From: Anaerolineaceae bacterium
GTDB lineage: Bacteria; Chloroflexota; Anaerolineae; Promineifilales; Promineifilaceae
DNA: 64,000 nt
Assembly: GCA_002699125.1 (NCBI GenBank)
Contig: PABI01000002.1
Coordinates: 1-64,000 of the forward strand
Direction of reading: 5' to 3'
Made by a program: the position numbers and the translations under genes. The notes beneath the pieces were generated by a model, which saw only the letters and a program-made list of their open reading frames with translations, was not told the origin of the DNA and ran no database searches. This document shows, piece by piece, positions 47,380 through 57,351 of this stretch; the first letter of the stretch is position 1, and each line of letters begins with the position of its first letter.

Positions 47380-48999
47380 ATGGAATTTCCCTTTTTATCA
47401 ATCATTACGCTGTCGCCGATAGCGGCCGCCATCATTATTCTTCTGCTGCCCAAAGAGCGGGGGGAGAATGCGCGCATGTTGGCGCTGGCGGCCATGATTA
47501 TCGGCCTGATATTGTCGGCCTATGTCTACTTTTCCTACAATGCCAACCTGCCGGTAGCGGGAACCCCCTGGGCCAACACGCTACAATTTACGGAGGAGCA
47601 TGCCTGGATTCCCAGCATCGGCATCAACTACCTGCTGGGGGTAGATGGCCTCAGCGCCACGCTGGTTTTCCTGACGGCGATTGTGGGGCTGGGCGGAACG
47701 CTCATTTCCTGGAGCATCGAAGACCGGCCGCGAGAATTTTTTGCCTTTTTCATGCTGCTGGTGGCCGGGGTGCAGGGCGTGTTTGTGGCGGTCGATGCCT
47801 TCTTGCTCTTCTTTTTCTACGAGCTGGCCGTACTGCCCATGTATGTCATGATTGTCATCTGGGGTTGGAAGCAGACGCGGGAATACGCGGCGATGAAGCT
47901 GACACTCTATTTGCTTATTGGCAGCTTCATCTCCTTTATCGCCTACCTGGTGCTTTACTTCCAACTTCCGGAACCGACCTTTGACCTGCGCGTTTGGGCC
48001 GAGGCTAATTTTGCCATCGGCTTGCAGATTGCCTGGTTCCTGCCGCTGTTCCTTGGTTTTGCCGTGCTAGCGGGTACATTCCCCTTTCACAACTGGTCTC
48101 CTGATGGGCACGTGGCGGCGCCAACGGCCGTTTCCATGATTCACGCCGGGGTATTGATGAAGCTGGGCGCTTACGCCTCCATGCGCGTCGGTATCCAGAT
48201 TTTGCCCGAAGGCACCGTTTATTGGATGCCCTTTATCATTTTACTGACCTTGATTAACGTCCTTTACGGTTCGTTCATCGCCATGCGCCAGCGGGATATG
48301 AAATATCTCATTGGCTACTCCAGCGTCAGTCACATGGGGCTGGTGGCGATGGGTTTTGCCACCTTAAACATGAATGGTTACATCGGTGCCGGCGTGCAGA
48401 TGGTGAGCCACGGTGTGATGACTGCCCTCTTCTTTTCTGTGGTGGGCATGGTTTACGATCGGGCACACACGCGTAACATGGATGATCTTAGCGGCATGAG
48501 CAAGGTGCTGCCCTGGGCGGCCGTCGCCTTTATTGTCGGCGGTTTAGTCTCGATGGGTATGCCGGGGCTTTCGGGCTTTGTGGCTGAATTCCCCATCTTC
48601 CTGGGCGTGTGGCAAGGCAATGGCTTAAGTCTGACCGGGACAGCGTTTGCGTTGAATCCGGCGAATTACTATCGTTGGATTGCCATTCTCTCGGCGCTGG
48701 CCATTGTGATTACGGCCGCATACATCCTGCGCGCTGTGGGCAAAGTATTCTTTGGCGACTACGAGGGTGAACGGTGGCACGACATGCGGCCTATTTTAGC
48801 CATCGACAAGCTGGTTTTGGTAGGATTTGTCGTCGTGTTAATTATTATCGGCGTTTATCCGCAAATCATCGTCCCCATGGTGGAATCTGGCGTACAGCCG
48901 GTGGTAGCCCGCCTACAAGAAGCGCAGCAAGCCTTTACGATTATTGACACTGTACAGGTTGGAGCCCAAAACCTGCTGCATTGGTTGGGAGGTGCATAA
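47380..48999 (+). CDS. nuoM: NADH-quinone oxidoreductase subunit M (copy 2)
   Basis: LAGTFPFHNWSPDGHVAAPTAVSMIHAGVLMKLGAYASMRVGI. Confidence 0.92.
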   Translation: MEFPFLSIITLSPIAAAIIILLLPKERGENARMLALAAMIIGLILSAYVYFSYNANLPVAGTPWANTLQFTEEHAWIPSIGINYLLGVDGLSATLVFLTAIVGLGGTLISWSIEDRPREFFAFFMLLVAGVQGVFVAVDAFLLFFFYELAVLPMYVMIVIWGWKQTREYAAMKLTLYLLIGSFISFIAYLVLYFQLPEPTFDLRVWAEANFAIGLQIAWFLPLFLGFAVLAGTFPFHNWSPDGHVAAPTAVSMIHAGVLMKLGAYASMRVGIQILPEGTVYWMPFIILLTLINVLYGSFIAMRQRDMKYLIGYSSVSHMGLVAMGFATLNMNGYIGAGVQMVSHGVMTALFFSVVGMVYDRAHTRNMDDLSGMSKVLPWAAVAFIVGGLVSMGMPGLSGFVAEFPIFLGVWQGNGLSLTGTAFALNPANYYRWIAILSALAIVITAAYILRAVGKVFFGDYEGERWHDMRPILAIDKLVLVGFVVVLIIIGVYPQIIVPMVESGVQPVVARLQEAQQAFTIIDTVQVGAQNLLHWLGGA

Positions 49000-50577
49000 G
49001 TGAGCATAGAACCAACACTTTCCTGGTATCTGGCCCTGGCGCCAGAAATTGCTCTGGCCATTTTGCTCATCGCCATTCAGGTTTACAGTCGTGCGCTGCC
49101 CTCTGATAAACAGCGCAGCGTCGGCTTGATGACCGGCTGGGGCGCCCTTGTCATTTTGCTTGTGACATTGGGCTTATGGTTCTTTGCTGGTGAGCCGGAT
49201 GGTGAACTGAGTCGAGATTTGAGCCAATCCCTCATTTGGGGCGGCATGATTCGGCATGATCTGATTACGCTGGTATTCCGCGTTATTTTCCTGGCGGCAT
49301 TGATGACCACCAGCCTGATTTCACTTGATGTGAAACGGCTGCAACAAATTGAGTATTATGCGCTGCTAATTTTGGCCACGATGGGCTTTAGCTTGATGGC
49401 TGCTTCGGCAGACCTGATCATGCTGTACATTGGTCTTGAAATGGCCAGTATTTCTTCCTACGTGTTGGCGGGCTTCCTTAAAAATGAGGATCGGTCGCCG
49501 GAAGCTGGGATGAAATATTTTGTCTATGGCGCCTTTGCCACGGGGCTTATGCTTTACGGTATGAGCCTGATTTACGGCCTAACGGGACAAACCAATCTGT
49601 ACATTATTGGCAGCATGGTTGTTCAGGTGCCGTCAGCGGCGGACGCAGTGGGTAATGCCGCTTTGTTGACCGACGTGCAAAATATCAATGCCATTTTGCT
49701 GATTGCGGCGGCGATGATCATTGTGGGTTTTGGCTTTAAGATTTCGGCCGTTCCTTTCCACTTTTGGACGCCGGACGTGTACGAAGGCAGCCCTACGCCG
49801 TTTACGGCGTTTGTTTCAACCGCTTCCAAAGCGGCCGGGTTTGCCGTTTTCATGCGTGTTTTCACTTCTGGTATGTTGAACTTCACGCCGGGCAACCTGG
49901 GGCAGCCGGGGCAGGGAACTGCCTGGTGGCCCATGCTGGTTTCGATGTGCATCATCACCATGACGATTGGTAACTTTGCCGCCATTTACCAGCGCAATAT
50001 CAAGCGTATGTTGGCTTACTCCAGTGTAGCCCAGGCTGGCTACGCCATGATCGGCCTGGTAACATTAACACCGGACGGCTCCGGTGCCACGATGTTCTAC
50101 CTGCTGATGTATGTCTTCACCAACGTGGCTGCCTTTGGTGTCATCATTGTCATTAGCAATGTGTCTAAATCGGAGCAGATGGAAGATTTCTACGGCTTGA
50201 ACAAGCGCTCGCCATTCCTGGCATTGGTGATGTTGTTTGCCCTGCTGTCTTTGGGCGGCATTCCCCCCACAGCGGGCTTTTTGGGTAAGTTCTTTATCTT
50301 TAAAGCGGCCGTTGATGCCGGTTATTGGTGGCTGGCGCTGATTGGTATTTTGAATGCGTTTGTGGCCCTGTACTACTATTTGGGCGTTATCAAATATATG
50401 TATTTGTATGACTCAGATCAGGAAGAGGTAGCGATTCCTGTGTCCCGTGGTGCCTGGGTGGGGCTTGGTTTGTCTACTCTGGCGATCATTTACCTGGGTG
50501 TAAATGCTGGACCAGCTTTTGAGTGGACACGTGAAGCGGCCGTTGCCTTCTTTTCCCTTGTTGGCATTGGTGGTTAA
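49000..50577 (+). CDS. nuoN: NADH-quinone oxidoreductase subunit N
   Basis: KISAVPFHFWTPDVYEGSPTPFTAFVSTASKAAGFAVF. Confidence 0.95.
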   Translation: MSIEPTLSWYLALAPEIALAILLIAIQVYSRALPSDKQRSVGLMTGWGALVILLVTLGLWFFAGEPDGELSRDLSQSLIWGGMIRHDLITLVFRVIFLAALMTTSLISLDVKRLQQIEYYALLILATMGFSLMAASADLIMLYIGLEMASISSYVLAGFLKNEDRSPEAGMKYFVYGAFATGLMLYGMSLIYGLTGQTNLYIIGSMVVQVPSAADAVGNAALLTDVQNINAILLIAAAMIIVGFGFKISAVPFHFWTPDVYEGSPTPFTAFVSTASKAAGFAVFMRVFTSGMLNFTPGNLGQPGQGTAWWPMLVSMCIITMTIGNFAAIYQRNIKRMLAYSSVAQAGYAMIGLVTLTPDGSGATMFYLLMYVFTNVAAFGVIIVISNVSKSEQMEDFYGLNKRSPFLALVMLFALLSLGGIPPTAGFLGKFFIFKAAVDAGYWWLALIGILNAFVALYYYLGVIKYMYLYDSDQEEVAIPVSRGAWVGLGLSTLAIIYLGVNAGPAFEWTREAAVAFFSLVGIGG

Positions 50578-50659
50578 GCCTGGAAAACAGCAAATTTTCC
50601 ATTGCTTGACGTTTTAATTGTGATATAATGCGCAAACTCGCGCTCATGAATGAGGCATT

Positions 50660-50923
50660 TTGAAACAAGATAATCAACAAACAAACGTGCCAACCACTGT
50701 GGCACTTGTCGTGAGTCAAGTTGGTTGTGTCTCTGTCCTCATTATTGGTCTTGCCTTGGGCGCTGGCTTGTTACTTAACGAATTCCTGGGTACTCAAATA
50801 TTTACAGTGCTTTTTTTATTGGGCAGCTTTCCCCTTGTCATTTATGTGACAATGCGGGTTGCTGTACGTGCACAGCGTCAATTAACGAGTACACCTTCTA
50901 CGGAGGATAAGTCAGAAGCATGA
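50660..50923 (+). CDS. AtpI/AtpZ-like F0F1 ATP synthase accessory protein
   Basis: Short 2-TM protein immediately upstream of atpB. Confidence 0.7.
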   Translation: MKQDNQQTNVPTTVALVVSQVGCVSVLIIGLALGAGLLLNEFLGTQIFTVLFLLGSFPLVIYVTMRVAVRAQRQLTSTPSTEDKSEA

Positions 50924-52008
50924 AAAAAAGATACATAATTTATCTATGTGTATTGGGATTGATACTACTTCAAGTCTTCCTAATGCCGCTGCGGCCCTTT
51001 ATTCAGCTTCCGGGTGAAACGATATATCGCTGGGCAGAAGGCTCTCCATTGAAAGGGTCTTTGGCGTTTGGGTTTGGGTTTACAAACACCTTTCTCGCTG
51101 CCTTGTTGGCATTCGTAGTGATTTTGATCATTACCTTTAGCCTTAGAGCGCGCTCGCGTACAGCAGATGAAGTGCCAATCGGCTTTTACAATTTCTTTGA
51201 GATGATCATTGAGTTGGCCTACAATTATGTTGAAGGGTTTGCCGGAAAATGGACAAAGCAGTTCTTTCCGTTCTTCATGACCTTCATTTTGTGGATTGTC
51301 ATAGCCAACTGGATGGCGCTGCTGCCCGGATTTGATTCAGTAGGCAAGTGGGAAACAAGTGGTGAAATTGCACTCCATCAGGCCGAACTTGAAACCGGCC
51401 ACCATATTGAGGGCGAAGAAGCAGAGCAACTCGAAGAGGCGGCCCTAGAAGAAAATAGCCAGGGATTGCGCAGTGGGGTATTTCTGCTAAATCCCCAGAC
51501 AAATGCCGTTTCCGATGCCGAACTTGGCCCAGAGATACATCATGCGCCCACTGGTTTAAATCCTGAAGCTGCTGACTGGACAATTGTGCCCTATTTGCGC
51601 CCGGCGGCGACTGATTTGAACTTTACGATTGCGATTGCGATTATCTCCGTTATTATGACGCAGTATTATGGGATGCGCGCGCAAGGGTGGAGCTATTGGA
51701 CAAAATTCTTTACCTGGAAGGCTGACGAAATTGCCCGGTCACCATTAGCTGTGATGGATACGGGTGTAGGTCTTCTGGAATTTGTTTCGGAAATCTTCAA
51801 AATTGTATCGTTTGCTTTCCGGCTTTTGGGTAATATTTTTGCGGGAATGGTTTTGCTCTTCGTAATTGCTTCACTGGTTCCTGCGGCAAACCTGCTTTTC
51901 TACCATCTTGAATTTGGCATTGGTTTGTTGCAAGCTGTGGTGTTTGCCCTGTTAACCTTAACCTTTATGAAGGGTGCTACTGAATCGCATCATGGTGAAG
52001 AGCACTAA
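50920..52008 (+). CDS. atpB: F0F1 ATP synthase subunit a
   Basis: FRLLGNIFAGMVLLFVIASL; EFGIGLLQAVVFALLTLTFM. Confidence 0.93.
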   Translation: MKKRYIIYLCVLGLILLQVFLMPLRPFIQLPGETIYRWAEGSPLKGSLAFGFGFTNTFLAALLAFVVILIITFSLRARSRTADEVPIGFYNFFEMIIELAYNYVEGFAGKWTKQFFPFFMTFILWIVIANWMALLPGFDSVGKWETSGEIALHQAELETGHHIEGEEAEQLEEAALEENSQGLRSGVFLLNPQTNAVSDAELGPEIHHAPTGLNPEAADWTIVPYLRPAATDLNFTIAIAIISVIMTQYYGMRAQGWSYWTKFFTWKADEIARSPLAVMDTGVGLLEFVSEIFKIVSFAFRLLGNIFAGMVLLFVIASLVPAANLLFYHLEFGIGLLQAVVFALLTLTFMKGATESHHGEEH

Positions 52009-52107
52009 GGGCAAACTCTTAGGACTGGAAAACTAATTTTATAAACAACGGCTTTTTAGCCTTTTCATTAAAGTAAAAAACACAAACACGTTTGGAGGAT
52101 ATAAATC

Positions 52108-52356
52108 ATGGATTTAGCAGCCGCTGAAGCAATTGCTGAAGGTCTGAAACTTCTTGGTGCAGGTTTGGCCATGACAGGTGCTATTGGTGCCGGTGCTGGT
52201 GTAGGTATTGTTGTGGGTGGTGCCGTACAGGGTATTGCTCGTAACCCAGATGCTGCCGGTACAATTACAGGTAATATGATTTTGGGTGTGGCTCTGGCAG
52301 AAGCTGTAGCTATCTATGCTCTGGTTGTCGCCCTGATTCTGATCTTTGTTGCTTAA
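52108..52356 (+). CDS. atpE: F0F1 ATP synthase subunit c
   Basis: [52 protein letters not shown]. Confidence 0.95.
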   Translation: MDLAAAEAIAEGLKLLGAGLAMTGAIGAGAGVGIVVGGAVQGIARNPDAAGTITGNMILGVALAEAVAIYALVVALILIFVA

Positions 52357-52414
52357 TAATTTGGAAGATTCATTGCCTGTTACGTAAACAAGGATGGATT
52401 AGGAGAGAATATAA

Positions 52415-53122
52415 ATGGACGCATTAGGTATTAATTTAGGCTACATCTTGATGCAGATGCTTCTCTTCATCATTTTGTTTATGGTTTTACGTGGTTATTT
52501 ATATAACCCAATCATCAACAATCTGGAAGAGCGGAAAACGAAGATTGCCAAAGGTTTAGAAGACGCCCGGCAGGCGGCCATCGCCCGCGACAATGCCGAT
52601 GCCGAAGCTAAAAAGATCATGGATGCAGCACGGGCCGAAGCAGCACAACTGCGCATTGACGCCACGGCTCAGGCTGAAGAAACGGCTAACAGCATTCAGG
52701 CACAGGCCAAGCAGGAAGCGGAAGCAATCGTTGCCTCAGCCCGTGAAGAGGCTGAAGAAGAACGTAACAACATCATGGCTGGTGCCCGTGGGCAGATCGC
52801 GGCAATTGCTATTGCCGCAGCCAACAAGCTGGTTGGTGAATCTCTAGATGAGAGTCGCCAGCGTGCCATTATTGCTGACTTCTTTGCCAAGGTTCCGGCC
52901 GATGCGGCGAAGTTGACCGGTACGTCTGGTGAAGTCACCAGCGCTGTACCGTTAACGGATGCTGAGCAGGCAGAGGTGAAGAAGGCGCTGAATTTGGATC
53001 AAATTACCTTTAAGGTGAATCCTAGCATTTTGGGTGGCTTGATTGTACGCGTGGGTGACAAAGTTGTAGACAGCAGCGTTGCCTCTCGTATGACGGCTAT
53101 GCGCGAATCTTTGCAGAAATAA
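52415..53122 (+). CDS. atpF: F0F1 ATP synthase subunit b with C-terminal delta-like domain
   Basis: N-terminal TM and long helix, then EVTSAVPLTDAEQAEVKKAL...FKVNPSILGGLIVRVGDKVVDSSVASRMTAMRESL (delta C-terminal signature). Confidence 0.9.
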   Translation: MDALGINLGYILMQMLLFIILFMVLRGYLYNPIINNLEERKTKIAKGLEDARQAAIARDNADAEAKKIMDAARAEAAQLRIDATAQAEETANSIQAQAKQEAEAIVASAREEAEEERNNIMAGARGQIAAIAIAAANKLVGESLDESRQRAIIADFFAKVPADAAKLTGTSGEVTSAVPLTDAEQAEVKKALNLDQITFKVNPSILGGLIVRVGDKVVDSSVASRMTAMRESLQK

Positions 53123-53227
53123 GCTAAGCACCCTCGTTAAGGTGTGAGAAGCGTGCAGCAGTGTTTGTGGCTGCCTGAGAGAAATTGGTCGTTGAGAATT
53201 GAGTAACGGCCGTAACACAATATGCCG

Positions 53228-53262
53228 AAAAAAAAGCCAGGGATTTCCCTGGCTTTTTTTCT
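53228..53262 (+). terminator. Rho-independent terminator after atpF
   Basis: aaaaaaagccaggga tt tccctggcttttttt. Confidence 0.88.
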
Positions 53263-53272
53263 TGAGAAAACA

Positions 53273-53956
53273 TCAGCTTGTTTTGATGGGCATGTACTGC
53301 ATCAACTTGGAAGCGAGATTGGACAGCGGCAAACTTTGCAGCCAGATGCGGCCCGGACCGGTAAGCGAGGCCAGGAATAGCCCTTCGCCCCCAAACAGGA
53401 TATTCTTAACACCCTTAACACGCTGAATGTCGTAGTTGACCGATGGCTCATACATGGCAATATGGCCGGGGTCAACCTGCATCGTTTCGCCTGCCTGAAG
53501 AGAATATTCACGCACTTCACCAGCAATTTCTACCCAGGCCATGCCAGGTCCGGTAATTTTTTGCAAAATGAACCCTTCACCGCCGAACAGTCCGCTGCCC
53601 AGCTTACGCCGGAAGTGCATTTCCAGTGAGACGGAATCTTCGGCGACCATGAAGGCGTCTTTTTGACAAATGCGGCTTTCGCCGCTGCCCAGCGCCACCG
53701 GCATGATGGAACCTGGTGCCTCCGGAGTAAAGGTGACCATGCTTTGGCTCCCTTTGCAGGTGTAGGTAGTGAGGAAGAGGGATTCGCCGGAGAGGCTGCG
53801 GGCCAATCCTTTGAGCAGGCCACCGCGTGTGTTGGTGGACATCTCGATGTCGCCCTTCATCCAAGCCATACCACCAGATTCGGTAAAGATGGATTCGCCG
53901 CCGTCTAGAAAAATATCCAGGGTTTGTAGTGTGGTGCCATTTATTTCGTAACGCAT
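53273..53956 (-). CDS. TIGR00266/AIM24 family protein
   Basis: GGESIFTESGGMAWMKGDIEMSTNTRGGLLKGLARSLSGESLFLTTYT. Confidence 0.9.
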   Translation of the reverse strand: MRYEINGTTLQTLDIFLDGGESIFTESGGMAWMKGDIEMSTNTRGGLLKGLARSLSGESLFLTTYTCKGSQSMVTFTPEAPGSIMPVALGSGESRICQKDAFMVAEDSVSLEMHFRRKLGSGLFGGEGFILQKITGPGMAWVEIAGEVREYSLQAGETMQVDPGHIAMYEPSVNYDIQRVKGVKNILFGGEGLFLASLTGPGRIWLQSLPLSNLASKLMQYMPIKTS

Positions 53957-54050
53957 CGTGAAACTCCTTATTTGTGAGCATTTGACGGTTTCTGTACAAA
54001 ATGGTTTTGCTGCCTAAAATTATAGCAAATCTGAAAGGTAAAAGAGTGAT

Positions 54051-55313
54051 TTGATGAACGTAATCGATGCCAAAAAGTTAAATTTGCCTGTCCCAGAAGA
54101 ATTTTGCCTGCCCAATTATGCCGATGGGTCTATTGCCAATGTGCCGGCGACGGTTGCCCAGCTGCTGGGGGTGCGGCTGCGGGGGCTGCCTGCATTGCCA
54201 GAGTCGTTATGGCAGCCATTAGGCAAGGTGAAGCGGGTGGTACTGTTGACGCTGGACGGGTTTGGCTGGAATTTGTTTCAGGAACGGCAGGATTTGGTAA
54301 CGGCCGTTGCCCACAAAGCCACTATCACCGGCCAGCTTACCTCTATTTTTCCTTCTACCACGGTGGCTGCGCTTAGCAGCTTGTGGACCGGTTCTGCCCC
54401 GGCGCAGCATGGGCTGGTGGGGCTGCGCATGTTCTTCCCTGAATTTGCTGTTTCCGCCGGAATGCTTGACTTTTCACCGCTGTTTTTCAAGGCGCGGGAC
54501 GCCCTGGTGGATGCGGGACTTGATCCCAAAACCTTTTTGCAGCATCCGGGCGTGGGGGAACAGCTTGCCGCAAACAAGATTCCCACATTTGCCTTTAAAG
54601 GGTACGAGATTGTTGATTCAGTTTTGAGCCAGATGCATGGACGGGGGGTAGCTGAATCGTTGGGGGCAATTACTTTTGCTGATATGCTGGTGCAAATGCG
54701 GGAACTGCTGGAAAAGCGTGCCGGAGAACAACTGTTTATCAACGCTTATTGGCCCACAATTGATTCGCTGAGCCATTATCATACGTGGCAGGGAACGGCC
54801 GTTTCCGCCGAGGTTCGCGCCATCTTTTACCTGCTGCAAGCTGAATTTCTGGATGTCCTAACTGACGTCGCGCGGCAAGATACCGCCTTCTTCATTGTGG
54901 CCGATCATGGGCAGGCGTTGACGCCGGTTTCCCAGCAAATCTTCCTGTCCCAGCACCCGCAATTAGAGCAGATGTTGTTTATGCGGCCCACTGGCGAGCC
55001 AAGGGTCCTCTATCTGTACACCAAGCATGGCTGCCATCAATCTGCCATTGATTACATCAATACAAATTTAGGTGAGGCGATGACGGCCGTATCCACCCAA
55101 AGCGCATTACAGGCAGGTTTGTTCGGGCCACAACCATTTGCGGCCAACGTTGTCGACCGCCTGGGCGATGTTGTGGTAATCATGCGCGGGGGGCATGCGC
55201 TGTTTAGCGAAGCTGAGCGGCCCAAGGCACACAAGATGATTGGACGGCATGGTGGCATGAGCCACGCCGAAATGCAGGTGCCCTGGCTGGGTTTTCGCCT
55301 GGACGGTTGGTAG
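54051..55313 (+). CDS. Alkaline phosphatase family (nucleotide pyrophosphatase/phosphodiesterase-like)
   Basis: VVLLTLDGFGWNLFQ...SIFPSTTVAALSSLWTGSAPAQHGLVG; FFIVADHGQ; HGGMSHAEMQVPWLGF. Confidence 0.85.
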   Translation: MMNVIDAKKLNLPVPEEFCLPNYADGSIANVPATVAQLLGVRLRGLPALPESLWQPLGKVKRVVLLTLDGFGWNLFQERQDLVTAVAHKATITGQLTSIFPSTTVAALSSLWTGSAPAQHGLVGLRMFFPEFAVSAGMLDFSPLFFKARDALVDAGLDPKTFLQHPGVGEQLAANKIPTFAFKGYEIVDSVLSQMHGRGVAESLGAITFADMLVQMRELLEKRAGEQLFINAYWPTIDSLSHYHTWQGTAVSAEVRAIFYLLQAEFLDVLTDVARQDTAFFIVADHGQALTPVSQQIFLSQHPQLEQMLFMRPTGEPRVLYLYTKHGCHQSAIDYINTNLGEAMTAVSTQSALQAGLFGPQPFAANVVDRLGDVVVIMRGGHALFSEAERPKAHKMIGRHGGMSHAEMQVPWLGFRLDGW

Positions 55314-55424
55314 ATGCAGGGCATAGTTGCTTTGCTTGACAGTAATCTACAGTTTAGATAGCATCCGCTTGCTGTTAAATACAATATAAAAAACGTCCGA
55401 AGCATAAGGACGATGTGAGCATCT

Positions 55425-56075
55425 ATGGATACCAAAACTGTTCCTACAATAAAAGAACGAAAAACATTAACTGATTTTATGCGGGCGAATACCAAATTCA
55501 TTATTGACCCCGTTGTCACGTATTTGGCGCGCTACCGCTTTTCACCCGATGGGCTGACTGTTGTTGGCATGCTGGCCCATTTCTTATTCGCCTGGCTGAT
55601 TGCTGGGGGACACATGACCTGGGCCGCGGTGGCGATATTCTTTATTGCCCCGTTGGATGCGTTTGATGGGGCGCTGGCCCGTAAATTGGGCCGCAAACAA
55701 GGGGGCTTTGGCGCCTTTCTGGACTCCACGCTGGACCGTCTGGCAGAGATTATTCTGTTTGGCGGTTTTATTTTGTTTTACATGCGCCAGGAAAATGCCG
55801 TGATGCTGGGCGTGGCCTATCTGGCCATTACCGGCTCAATCATGGTGAGCTATGCGCGTGCCAGGGCAGAAGCGCTAGGATACGACTGCAAAGTGGGCAT
55901 CGCCAGCCGCGTAGAGCGCTATTTTGTGATGATTGGTCTGCTGCTTTTTAATTTGCCCGATGTGGCTTTGATTATTTTAGCAGCGGCTACCTACATCACC
56001 GTAGGGCAGCGCATGTACCACGTCTGGCTGCAAGCATACCATCCCACAGAAGAGGCACGGGCCAGCCATGAGTAA
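55425..56075 (+). CDS. CDP-alcohol phosphatidyltransferase family protein
   Basis: DAFDGALARKLGRKQGGFGAFLDSTLDRLAE (DGxxAR...GxxxDxxxD). Confidence 0.92.
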   Translation: MDTKTVPTIKERKTLTDFMRANTKFIIDPVVTYLARYRFSPDGLTVVGMLAHFLFAWLIAGGHMTWAAVAIFFIAPLDAFDGALARKLGRKQGGFGAFLDSTLDRLAEIILFGGFILFYMRQENAVMLGVAYLAITGSIMVSYARARAEALGYDCKVGIASRVERYFVMIGLLLFNLPDVALIILAAATYITVGQRMYHVWLQAYHPTEEARASHE

Positions 56076-57279
56076 GGCAATCGATGCTGAACTGAAGCCG
56101 GTGCGTCGTCCCAAAATTGAGCTGTACTGGGTTATTATCGTGGTGTGGGCGGCGGCCCTGGCCGTGCTGTTTGGCTATCATTTGTGGACCAACGAGATGC
56201 CCAGTCCAGAAGCATTTTCGCTGCTGGGCCTGCCCGTGTATTGGTACGGCATTTTGATTGTTGGCGGTATTAGCCTGGGGGCGTTTGTGGTGTCCCGGCT
56301 GGCCTGGGAACGATGGCGGCGTGCTTTTTTGGCTGTTGTGCCAGATGAATTGATGACGATGCCGGTAACGGCCGTTTCCCTCCCTGAATCCATCCAAACC
56401 AAGCTTAGCAAACAGGGTGTGCCAACCGTGGGCGAACTCCTGCTGCTGTGGGGCAGCGACCCGCGCAATCTGCGGCTTAAAGACGAAGAGCGAGATGAGC
56501 TTAAAACCGCTTTGGCTGAGCTGCCAAACGTTGATCCCGTCTGGCTGGAAGAGGCCCCCTGGCGCGTCTGGAATCCCGATTTTGTCTGGAACGGCATCAT
56601 TATCTGCCTGATTTTGGGGCTGATTGGGGCGCGCCTGTACCACGTGTTTACACCGTCACCCAGCATGGCGGCATTGGGCATCGAGTCGGCCCGCGATTAC
56701 TTCCAAAATCCTCAACTGCTGTTTAATTTGCGCAACGGCGGGCTGGGCATTTATGGTGGCCTGGCCGGTGGGGCGCTTGGCTTATTTTACTTTACCTGGC
56801 GCAATCGGCTGCCGCTGCTGCCCTGGGCCGACATGGCTGCCGTGGGCGTGGCCCTGGGGCAGGCGTTTGGTCGCTGGGGCAACTTCATGAACCAAGAGTT
56901 GTACGGCCGTCCCACCGACGTCCCCTGGGCCATCTACATTGATCCGGTGCACCGATTGCAATCGTTTGCCGACTTCAGCTACTTTCATCCTGCCTTTTTG
57001 TACGAATCGCTCTGGAACTTCCTCACCTTTGGCCTGCTGATGTTGCTGTGGCGGCGGCGTGCGCGGGTGCGCTTGCTGGATGGGGAGATGACGGCCGTTT
57101 ACCTCATCATGTATGCAATCGGCCGTACGCTGCTGGAAACGGTACGGTTGGACAGCCGTGTTGTGTCGCTAGGCAGTGTACAGCTGCCGCTGGCCTGGGC
57201 CACGCTGGTTTCCCTGTTGGTGGCTTTAAGTATGGTTTTGTGGATTGTGGTGCGGCGATGGCGGGTGAGAGCAAGCTGA
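56068..57279 (+). CDS. lgt: Prolipoprotein diacylglyceryl transferase with inserted HhH-like domain
   Basis: GGLGIYGGLAGG...GQAFGRWGNFMNQELYGRPTDVPWAIYI; insertion TKLSKQGVPTVGELLLL. Confidence 0.88.
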   Translation: MSKAIDAELKPVRRPKIELYWVIIVVWAAALAVLFGYHLWTNEMPSPEAFSLLGLPVYWYGILIVGGISLGAFVVSRLAWERWRRAFLAVVPDELMTMPVTAVSLPESIQTKLSKQGVPTVGELLLLWGSDPRNLRLKDEERDELKTALAELPNVDPVWLEEAPWRVWNPDFVWNGIIICLILGLIGARLYHVFTPSPSMAALGIESARDYFQNPQLLFNLRNGGLGIYGGLAGGALGLFYFTWRNRLPLLPWADMAAVGVALGQAFGRWGNFMNQELYGRPTDVPWAIYIDPVHRLQSFADFSYFHPAFLYESLWNFLTFGLLMLLWRRRARVRLLDGEMTAVYLIMYAIGRTLLETVRLDSRVVSLGSVQLPLAWATLVSLLVALSMVLWIVVRRWRVRAS

Positions 57280-57351
57280 TAAACCATGGGCCTTTCGCAG
57301 TTAAGGTAAAATCGCTTATACTTTTGGAAAAATGAAAGTGGTGGATGAGAG

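Noticed and set aside
47325-47380. caatctccagtctccaatctctaatctc tract before the second nuoM
   Set aside because: Short imperfect tandem repeat typical of intergenic filler; no structure or function can be supported.
52108-52356. Possible Na+-type c-ring
   Set aside because: The Na+-ligand pattern (Q in helix 1, E followed by S/T in helix 2) is not visible; [11 protein letters not shown] fits H+ coupling.
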